This document shows, piece by piece, positions 57,950 through 64,000 of a DNA stretch of 64,000 bases. A model generated the notes under the pieces. The model was not told the DNA's origin, made no database searches, and saw nothing but the letters and a program-made list of their open reading frames with translations. This DNA is from Mycobacterium triplex. Lineage in GTDB: Bacteria; Actinomycetota; Actinomycetes; Mycobacteriales; Mycobacteriaceae. Numbering within the stretch: the stretch's first letter is position 1; every line of letters starts with the position of its first letter. The position numbers were made by a program, and so were the translations under genes. The stretch spans positions 4,992,152-5,056,151 of the forward strand of contig NZ_HG964446.1 of the NCBI RefSeq assembly GCF_000689255.1, given 5' to 3'.

Positions 57950-58981
57950 TCAGCGATCGCCGAGCCGTCGGCTGATTTCAAGCAGTCCGTAGGTCACCTC
58001 GCCGTCCCAGGTGTATTTCACCGCGACTTCCTTTGTGATCCAGTGTTTTTCGCTGATCATCCGAGTCGGATCCATGCCCGCGCACAGCTGCGATGGCGCG
58101 AAGCAGGTCCAATAGTAACCTTGATCAAGGGTCTGCGCCCCGATGACGTGCTCGACGCCATCCGACCGGAATACCACCTCGAATGTCTTGTCATCGAAGT
58201 CGTTTCGTCCCGGGCCCCAGTAAGGGCCCGAGACATATTCGGCCGTTCGGTATTCACCGTCGATGACGACATAGGGCGTCGCCGAGCGGATGGTGTCACC
58301 CTGCTCCATGTTGAGGGTGCCGATCACCCGCCGGGCATCCGGCCAGGTCGCCACCGTCCAGACGTGGCCGGTAAACAGCTCGAGGTTGCGCGGGCCCACG
58401 CTGTGATCGCGGTAGCCCGGGCCGCCAATGGTGATCTCCCGGTCGAAATAGCGCAGGTATCCGCGAAAATGGCCGCCCTGCTCGTAGCGCACGTCGTAAC
58501 CGGTGGTGAGGTTGCCGTCCTCGGCGCGCTTCGACTGGAACATCGGAGCGCATCCTTCCCAGACGATGTCGAACTTGGTCGGAACTGGGTACTGGTCGAA
58601 GCCGCAAAACCTGTTGCGATTTTCGTCCTGGGTGGTCAGATATGCCACTCCGTCGAAGGTGATCCGCCACTGCCTGAGCGGTTCCATGCATTCGAATATC
58701 AAGGTGCCATCGCCCATTCCGCTGGGCGTCTCGTACCGACCGAAGTTCTTGGCCATCAGCAACCTGCCATCACCCAACGTCAGGCAGAAATCGCCCTGCC
58801 ACAGTGTGGTGTCGTCGGCAACCAGACCCATGTGGTGGTAGAAGAGGATCCGGTTGTCGGGGTCGTATCCCTGAAACAGGAGATTCTCATTTGCCAGCGG
58901 CACGTTCCGGGGGGCGGGTTGGTGGTGCAAATCGCGCGCCGGGTCGACGCCGAAGGGGTTGTCGGGGGTGATGATAGCCAT
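57950..58981 (-). CDS. CrtC/AttH-like (DUF7064/7065-type) protein, copy 4
   Basis: 343 residues. Elements: NVPLANENLLFQGYDPDNRI, FECMEPLRQWRITFDGVAYLT, RYFDREITIGGPGYRDHSVGPRN and FTGHVWTVATWPDARRVIG. These align with copy 2 at 33359 (NIPLWTENYCFVAYDPASQ; FECVEPFRRWRMSRDG; GLRDHTSGARD), so copies 2 and 4 are one subtype. Soluble and beta-rich. It ends the operon sulfotransferase > DUF1214 > swivel 5 > SDR > DUF7065, 27 bp after the SDR. In this operon swivel and DUF7065 are both present but in reversed order. Confidence 0.78.
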   Translation of the reverse strand: MAIITPDNPFGVDPARDLHHQPAPRNVPLANENLLFQGYDPDNRILFYHHMGLVADDTTLWQGDFCLTLGDGRLLMAKNFGRYETPSGMGDGTLIFECMEPLRQWRITFDGVAYLTTQDENRNRFCGFDQYPVPTKFDIVWEGCAPMFQSKRAEDGNLTTGYDVRYEQGGHFRGYLRYFDREITIGGPGYRDHSVGPRNLELFTGHVWTVATWPDARRVIGTLNMEQGDTIRSATPYVVIDGEYRTAEYVSGPYWGPGRNDFDDKTFEVVFRSDGVEHVIGAQTLDQGYYWTCFAPSQLCAGMDPTRMISEKHWITKEVAVKYTWDGEVTYGLLEISRRLGDR

Positions 58982-59008
58982 GGCGATGTCCCTACTCCGT
59001 ATCGTGTC

Positions 59009-59890
59009 TTACGCGGGTTCCGTTGCTGCCGCATCCAAAGCGAGCTGAGCGGCGGAGGTCACTCTCTTCTCCTTGCTGAGCAACATCACCGCAGCGCCGA
59101 TGGCGCGGGAGAACATGCCGGCCGGCAGAACGTGGCCGAGTGCGGCGATGCCGCGGCTGGAGATACCGACCGCGACCACGGTGCGGCCGCTTTCGGCAGC
59201 CCGATATGCCGCCGCGGTCACCTGGCGCGGTGTGCACAACAGGGGTCCGAGCCTGGACCACCCGCGCCCGTGTTGAGTGTCGATGATCCCGGTATCGCTG
59301 ACGGGCCCGGGGCAACACACCGTGAACGTGATTCCGGCAGAACCGTATTCGATGGCCAATGTGCGGGTGAGCACCACCAGGTAGTTCTTGATCGGCCCGT
59401 AGAGCGTGTTGAACGGGGTGGCTGGCATGAAACCCGCTGCCGAGGCGATCGTGATGACTTGCCCCCAGCCACGGCGCAGCATGCCGGGCAACAGACGGTG
59501 AATCAGCTCGGTCGGTGCCAGCGCCAGCACGCGCGCGTAGGCATCGTGCTCGGCCCAGCTGAACTTCAGGAAGTGCCCGTCGAGCATGTAACCGGCGTTG
59601 TTCACCAGTACGTCGATCTCAATATCGAGCTCGCCGAGCCGATCTGTTAGGCGCGCCGGCGCGTCCGGGGCGGCCAGATCGGCACCGATCACGGTAACCG
59701 TTGTGCCATGGGCGGCACGGAGCTCCTCGGCCAACCGGTGCATCGGCTCGGTGCGGCGAGCCAGCAGCACCAGGTCATGGTGTTCCTCGGCGAGCAATCG
59801 GGCGAAATCCAGTCCGATGCCCGATGATGCCCCGGTCACCAAGGCACACAGTCGTCGTTCGGCCACGATTCGGTCGCGTGCGACTGGCAA
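59009..59890 (-). CDS. Short-chain dehydrogenase, classical SDR (DltE-like)
   Basis: 293 residues from a TTG at 59890 with AGGAGG just upstream; an earlier ATG at 59929 would overlap swivel gene 5. Cofactor motif LVTGASSGIGLDFARLLAEEHHDLVLLARR favours NADP(H). Catalytic Ser in TIASAAGF, with Tyr/Lys in YGPIKNYL. A hydrophobic segment near the C-terminus (GISSRGIAALGHVLPAGMFSRAIGAAVMLL) could associate with membranes, as in lipid-reducing SDRs. It lies 20 bp after swivel gene 5. Confidence 0.85.
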   Translation of the reverse strand: MPVARDRIVAERRLCALVTGASSGIGLDFARLLAEEHHDLVLLARRTEPMHRLAEELRAAHGTTVTVIGADLAAPDAPARLTDRLGELDIEIDVLVNNAGYMLDGHFLKFSWAEHDAYARVLALAPTELIHRLLPGMLRRGWGQVITIASAAGFMPATPFNTLYGPIKNYLVVLTRTLAIEYGSAGITFTVCCPGPVSDTGIIDTQHGRGWSRLGPLLCTPRQVTAAAYRAAESGRTVVAVGISSRGIAALGHVLPAGMFSRAIGAAVMLLSKEKRVTSAAQLALDAAATEPA

Positions 59891-59910
59891 TGTCCCTCCT
59901 TCGATTCGGG

Positions 59911-61512
59911 TCAATCGCGTTCGGCACAACGGCCCAATACGGTGACCGTGCCCGCCGTCCCATCCACCCGGACCTTGTCTTTATCGCGGAGCGTGCGCAT
60001 CGCCATCCGGGTGTTGATCACGGCCGGAATGCCGAGCTCTCGAGCCACGATCGCGCCGTGGCTCAGCGGCCCGCCGACATCGACGACGACCGCTGCGGCC
60101 GCAAGGAATAGCGCCGACCAGGACGGGTCGGACGTCTCGCAAACCAAGATCTCACCGTCTTCGAGTTCGGCATCGGCCGGATCGCGAACAAGACGCACCA
60201 CTCCCTCGACGATGCCATGGCTGGCACCAAGACCCGTCAGGGTTTCGACATCGGGACCGTGTTCGTTGTGCTGCAACGGCTCTGGTACACCTTCCCAGGT
60301 TTGCGGAAGGTCGAACGCCTGGTATTCGGTACGGCGCTGCCGGCGTGCAGCGGTGACTTGTCTCCAGTCGGCAATCCGATCGCCGATCAGTTCTTCAACG
60401 GTGATGAACGCAATGTCGGCTGGATCGTCGAGTTCGCCGCGGCGTACCATGTCCGCCGCGATCACCCGAGAACTGGCCCGGCACACGTCAATTGCGTGCA
60501 GCAGCGTGGCCTTGCCGATTTCCCGCAGCGGGAAGTAGTAATCCGTCGCTCGCAAGATGACGCGGGTCAACCCCCGCCTTGGCCATGGCTGCGCGGCCAG
60601 CAGCTCCCCCACCGCCGCCGCCTTGTCCCGGGCAACCCGATCCGCGCTGGCCCGCGGTGAACGCTCCTCGGGCATCGCGCGGTAAGACCGTAGGGTGGCG
60701 GCCAACTGGTCGGGGCCGTCCCGCCACACCGGACTCGAAGGCGAGGCTTCTCCCGGTCCGTGAAAGCCATAGCGGCGCAGAAACTTTTCCCGGTCGGCGA
60801 CGCCGCGAGACACATCCCACAGCATCGCGACCATCTCGGCCTCTTCCAACGAGCCGACTCCGGCCGCGATCCGCAATTCCAGCCCTGCCAGTCCGGCACG
60901 GTGACACAGCTTCTCGAGTTGGTTGAATGCGGCCTGCGTCACGAAGGTGGCCAGGGTGTGCGGCCGCATATACATCGTCATCCGGTCCTGGGCCTCCCCC
61001 AGCCGGCGACGGGCGTCCGCGGCGTCGGCGCCTTCGAGCGCATCGATGGATTCCCGCCACCAACAATGGCTTTCGGCGGCCATGCGGCGCAATCGAGACG
61101 CGACAGTCGCAGCGGCCCACGGCGCCTTCACGGCGACGACCGGATAGCGCCGCCACGATGCTCTGCTCGGGATACCCTCGCGGACGTTGGCGAACAACTG
61201 CTGCTCCAGCGAGTCACCCGAAGTTCCCGGGGTGCGATCGGCCAAGGACCGCAGCAGGTCGACGTTGGCGACCAGGCGCCCGTAAATGACCGTGCAGATG
61301 CGCCGATCGCTGTCGGAGCTGTGCCGCACCGCCGTCTCGGGCAATACCCCCAGCGTGCCGAATGCCCCCAGCGTCCCCACCGTGACCGGCCGCATCCAGA
61401 AGCTGCTACTCAACGGCGTCACGACACCGGCGAGATTCTCCTCGGCGTTGATGGTCGTCCAGTAGGTCGTCGGACCGCCGGGTTGATGCAGCGGATCTAC
61501 GGCTACTTTCAT
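59911..61512 (-). CDS. Stand-alone PEP-utilising (phosphohistidine swivel) protein, copy 5
   Basis: 533 residues from ATG 61512, which overlaps the DUF1214 stop by 4 bp. N-terminal domain: VDPLHQPGGPTTYWTTINAEENLAGVVTPL, TPGTSGDSLEQQLFANVREG, YGFHGPGEASPSS. Swivel domain: ETSDPSWSALFLAAAAVVVDVGGPLSHGAIVARELGIP with His near 485. There is no ATP-grasp domain. This copy keeps the most canonical GGPLSHGAIVARE motif. It sits between DUF1214 and an SDR. Confidence 0.86.
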   Translation of the reverse strand: MKVAVDPLHQPGGPTTYWTTINAEENLAGVVTPLSSSFWMRPVTVGTLGAFGTLGVLPETAVRHSSDSDRRICTVIYGRLVANVDLLRSLADRTPGTSGDSLEQQLFANVREGIPSRASWRRYPVVAVKAPWAAATVASRLRRMAAESHCWWRESIDALEGADAADARRRLGEAQDRMTMYMRPHTLATFVTQAAFNQLEKLCHRAGLAGLELRIAAGVGSLEEAEMVAMLWDVSRGVADREKFLRRYGFHGPGEASPSSPVWRDGPDQLAATLRSYRAMPEERSPRASADRVARDKAAAVGELLAAQPWPRRGLTRVILRATDYYFPLREIGKATLLHAIDVCRASSRVIAADMVRRGELDDPADIAFITVEELIGDRIADWRQVTAARRQRRTEYQAFDLPQTWEGVPEPLQHNEHGPDVETLTGLGASHGIVEGVVRLVRDPADAELEDGEILVCETSDPSWSALFLAAAAVVVDVGGPLSHGAIVARELGIPAVINTRMAMRTLRDKDKVRVDGTAGTVTVLGRCAERD

Positions 61513-62693
61513 ACCCGTCTACGCCATACGGACCTGGCACGGCGGCGCAATGCGTCTTGCCGCTCTTCGGGTGTGACCCGAGCCGATGACGCGGGCAACT
61601 CCCCTGCCAATGCCGACAGCGGTACGGTGCGGATCCTCGGCAACGGCGTCGTGTCCGCCTTGTAATAGCGCGCCGTGATCAGCCCGACGCTGTGGCCGCC
61701 CGCGTCAAGCCAGTTCGCGTAGCCAGGGTCCTGATGGGCGATCACGGCACGGAATACCCCGTCGTCGTCGAGCACCGCCTGATGACCGTTCAACGATGTC
61801 TGGCGCAGGTTCCAGTCCAACGCTTCCCAGAAGTGGGACGTCAGCTGGTATTGCCAATACTCGGCGTTCGGCGGTGCGACTTCGATGATGACGGCTTCGT
61901 CTCGCCCGCACCGATAGATTCCCTTGCCGTACAACAGATCTGCCCAGGCGAAGTCGATCTCGACAAACTTCAGCGTATCCGGCGGCGCCTGAAAGTATTC
62001 GTCGACGGCGAGCTTGCACGCAGTCGGCACAGTCCGGACCCAGTCGATCAGCAATTGCAACCGCTCGGCCATGTCGGCAGGCTGTAGCGTCGATGGCGGA
62101 TATGTCACACCGTCGCGCTCGATCACCAGTTCCGCGGGCTCTTCGGTATCCCAGTCGTAGTAGTACTGGCGCACGATGATGGACCCGGGGCCTTCGCACG
62201 TCCGCACCCAGTTGCCCGGCTGTTCCGACGCCGCAAGCACCACCTCGATCGTGCCATCGTCTTCGACACGAAAATCACTCCTGCGATCGACCAGCTTCCA
62301 GTCCGCCAGGTGCGAGGTGTGTCCGGTGCGGGTTTCCACATCGAACAGCCGTGCGGTTCCCCGCTTTCCGCGGATCCGGTAGACGCCGTCGCCGTGCACT
62401 GCCGCCCAGTGGTAGCAGCAATCCGTTGCCGGGATGCCGTATTGCATGTAGGGGCTGATGAACTTGACCAGCCAGGGGTACTGCGCGTCCCAGCCCTCCA
62501 GCGTCATCATGATCCCGGACTGCAGCAGTCGGGTCAGGTAGCGGATCCCTTCGGCGCGCAGCAGCGGTGTGTCGATCCTGTCGTTGGCGTGGACGTGGGC
62601 CGTCATCTCGGCGATCGCGTCGCTGAGTGCCCGCCACAGGTCGGCTTCGGACACGCGCGGATCGTCGACAACTTCTGTGTCCATGATCGTCAT
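61509..62693 (-). CDS. DUF1214-domain protein, copy 2
   Basis: 394 residues from ATG 62693 (MTIMDTEVV), with AGGAGGAA upstream. The N-terminal region has LLQSGIMMTLEGWDAQYPWLV and TDCCYHWAAVHGDGVYRI. The C-terminal DUF1214-type region has EYWQYQLTSHFWEALDWNLRQTSLNG and VIAHQDPGYANWLDAGGHS. It ends in RVTPEERQDALRRRARSVWRRR, which parallels the tail of copy 1. It follows a sulfotransferase by 14 bp and overlaps swivel gene 5. Activity unknown; it is probably a substrate-binding or accessory protein. Confidence 0.8.
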   Translation of the reverse strand: MTIMDTEVVDDPRVSEADLWRALSDAIAEMTAHVHANDRIDTPLLRAEGIRYLTRLLQSGIMMTLEGWDAQYPWLVKFISPYMQYGIPATDCCYHWAAVHGDGVYRIRGKRGTARLFDVETRTGHTSHLADWKLVDRRSDFRVEDDGTIEVVLAASEQPGNWVRTCEGPGSIIVRQYYYDWDTEEPAELVIERDGVTYPPSTLQPADMAERLQLLIDWVRTVPTACKLAVDEYFQAPPDTLKFVEIDFAWADLLYGKGIYRCGRDEAVIIEVAPPNAEYWQYQLTSHFWEALDWNLRQTSLNGHQAVLDDDGVFRAVIAHQDPGYANWLDAGGHSVGLITARYYKADTTPLPRIRTVPLSALAGELPASSARVTPEERQDALRRRARSVWRRRV

Positions 62694-62707
62694 CGGGTGC
62701 GTTCCTC

Positions 62708-63868
62708 CTAGTTCGGAGCGAGTCGGGGAAAAGCGTCGAAATATGCGCCGAAACACTCCCCGACCAAGTCCGTGGTGACGCCCCAACGCGACGGGCGGTA
62801 GTCGTGGGCACCGAAATGCCCCGCCGGCCGGCGGGTGTTGTACTCGTAGAAGGCGGCGCGAGCTTCGTCGGTGACGCGGCGTCCTGCCCGGCGGTAGATC
62901 TCGGCGACAACGCCATCGATGTCGTCTCGGATCTGCTCGTAGTCGACGTCATAGATGTCAAGGCCAGGGATCGACGCTCGGGCGGCCAGGTTGCGTGCGG
63001 TGTAATCGCCCCAGAAGCGTCCGAAGTCCGGGCCCATTGACGCCAAGTGCACGACGTCGGAGTTCATCCCCCGCGCCACTTCGATCAACGAGCAGTACGA
63101 CCCGAGCACTGTGTACACGTCGCGGTGACATTGCACGAACGTGGCGCCGGGGAAAAGCCGATACAGCACCGCGACCTGACCAATATGCATGGGCGACTTG
63201 AGAACCCATGGCCGACCGCGTGCCCCGCCGTCCTGCCATTGCAGGTACTGCAGCACGGTGCGCATATAGGCGTATGCCGAATCCTGCCGGTCGACGATCC
63301 ACTTGCGATGATTCGGCAGGTGCAACCGGTGCGAGGCCACCGGCGCGTCAAAGGTCAGCTCCATCAGCCACAGATCTTCGTCGGGCTCGTGGGCTTCCAT
63401 CGGATGTCGCGCCATGAACTCCGGGACCTGGCGCAAGGCCGCCTCAAACTGTTCCCCGATGGCCATCCGGGTCTGCGGATCACCTGGCATCGGTGCGGGA
63501 TTCAGCAATCGCCACACCTCCAGCCGCTGCATCCCGGGGTCCGCCGCGATGGTGCGTTGGAGCTTCGACGTACCGGTGCGCGGCAACCCCAGGATCACGA
63601 TAGGAGGCTCCAACTCCTCGTCCAGAATCTCGGGGTGCTCCCGCAGGTCACGCGTGAAACCGAGCCGGTTGATCAGCAGACGCAGAATGTCCTGTACCTG
63701 GCTTGCGACACCAATTTCGTTGAGCTCGGCCGTCGTTCGCATGTCCGCGAGCAAGATATCCAGGCTGTCGATGAAACCGACATCGTCGCCCCAGTCGGTG
63801 AGCCCGGTCGCCGCCGATGCGGCCGCCATCAGCGGTTCGCGCTCGAGCGGGGGCAGCGCGACATTCAC
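62708..63868 (-). CDS. Sulfotransferase-family protein (PAPS-binding), copy 2
   Basis: 386 residues from a GTG at 63868 that overlaps the stop of the upstream gene (GTGA). 5'-phosphosulfate loop PPIVILGLPRTGTSKLQRTI and 3'-phosphate motif FVQCHRDVYTVLGSYCSLIEV, with RPWVLKSPMHIGQVAVLY between. It is related to but clearly distinct from the copy at 18515. It transfers sulfate to an unknown acceptor. It is paired with DUF1214 and swivel protein 5 in one operon, so a sulfating and a phosphoryl-carrying enzyme are co-expressed. Confidence 0.85.
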   Translation of the reverse strand: MNVALPPLEREPLMAAASAATGLTDWGDDVGFIDSLDILLADMRTTAELNEIGVASQVQDILRLLINRLGFTRDLREHPEILDEELEPPIVILGLPRTGTSKLQRTIAADPGMQRLEVWRLLNPAPMPGDPQTRMAIGEQFEAALRQVPEFMARHPMEAHEPDEDLWLMELTFDAPVASHRLHLPNHRKWIVDRQDSAYAYMRTVLQYLQWQDGGARGRPWVLKSPMHIGQVAVLYRLFPGATFVQCHRDVYTVLGSYCSLIEVARGMNSDVVHLASMGPDFGRFWGDYTARNLAARASIPGLDIYDVDYEQIRDDIDGVVAEIYRRAGRRVTDEARAAFYEYNTRRPAGHFGAHDYRPSRWGVTTDLVGECFGAYFDAFPRLAPN

Positions 63869-64000
63869 GATGTCGCGGCGCCTGAGGTGCTGACGCGTTC
63901 CAGCCGCTCGGTCAGTGGCAGGCACAGGGACGCGCCGAGCTTGCCCATATCCAGGTTCGGCGAGATGTCGGCGGTGCCGTTGGCGAGCGACTCACGCAGC
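63865..64000 (-). CDS. Unidentified protein, C-terminal end only
   Basis: The last 44 residues of a gene that enters from the right edge (LRESLANGTADISPNLDMGK, LGASLCLPLTERLERV, ending STSGAATS). Its TGA at 63865-63867 overlaps the GTG start of the sulfotransferase, so it is co-transcribed with the last operon. Too little is visible to assign a family. Confidence 0.5.
   Translation of the reverse strand, partial: LRESLANGTADISPNLDMGKLGASLCLPLTERLERVSTSGAATS

Noticed and set aside
1..64000. CRISPR array, IS element, integrase or phage genes
   Set aside because: No regularly spaced direct repeats, transposase or recombinase motifs were seen on either strand.

Overview
The window is high-GC actinobacterial DNA that reads as a Mycobacterium-type chromosome. 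The grounds are an MmpL transporter, a mycofactocin-type SDR, F420/LLM flavoproteins, FadA/FadD/FadE enzymes, a P450 with a [3Fe-4S] ferredoxin, an SCP2 protein, a C-terminally shortened PpdK, many GTG starts and 4-bp ATGA/GTGA gene overlaps. No species can be named. Coding density is very high. I see no IS element, integrase, complete tRNA, rRNA or CRISPR array. The only stretch over 300 bases without an intact gene, about 43.1-43.55 kb, holds a decayed gene.

The 64 kb is built from a few gene families shuffled into short operons: three AveC-like membrane proteins (1-299, 11291-12463, 28243-29286), six intact members plus one remnant of a ~240-aa multipass membrane family (6387, 7130, 7931, 27412, 30208, 30924; remnant 43228-43500), five stand-alone 'substrate domain + phosphohistidine swivel' proteins without ATP-grasp (2343, 21827, 31744, 40536, 59911), four CrtC/AttH-like (DUF7064/7065-type) proteins (25498, 33359, 42179, 57950), two sulfotransferase + DUF1214 pairs, six TetR regulators, three FAD amine-oxidase/phytoene-desaturase-like enzymes, three LLM flavoproteins, two P450s and four SDRs.

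Layout. 0-6 kb: AveC-like protein, two FAD oxidoreductases, swivel protein 1 and two TetRs. 6.3-8.7 kb: three membrane paralogs. 8.7-13.3 kb (minus): operon SDR > AveC > NorD > NorQ. 13.5-18.4 kb (plus): beta-oxidation-like operon of thioesterase, NTF2-like protein, thiolase, SDR, FadE and LLM. 18.5-25.5 kb: DUF1214/sulfotransferase, TetR, swivel protein 2, LLM, TetR. 25.5-29.3 kb (minus): operon AveC-like > membrane paralog > cytochrome oxidase subunit III-like > subunit IV-like > DUF7065. 30.2-36.7 kb (minus): six-gene operon LLM > P450 > DUF7065 > swivel protein 3 > two membrane paralogs. 37.5-43.1 kb: MmpL, swivel protein 4 and DUF7065. 43.2-48.3 kb: membrane-family remnant, FadE, winged-helix protein, PpdK, epoxide hydrolase. 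48.6-56 kb: phytoene-desaturase-like enzyme, then the divergent operon SCP2 > FadD > P450 > SDR > ALDH > ferredoxin. 56-64 kb: 7-TM protein, saccharopine-dehydrogenase-like protein, and operon sulfotransferase > DUF1214 > swivel protein 5 > SDR > DUF7065.

My reading (inference): a dedicated lipid, isoprenoid or polyketide-like pathway in which a hydrophobic substrate is hydroxylated, oxidised, phosphorylated or sulfated, handled by membrane enzymes and partly shortened as CoA esters. Its most unusual feature is a full set of nitric-oxide-reductase accessory proteins (NorD, NorQ, NorE-like, NorF-like) with no NorB or NorC, split between two operons that each carry an AveC-like membrane protein. 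AveC-like proteins may therefore be the clients of this machinery.
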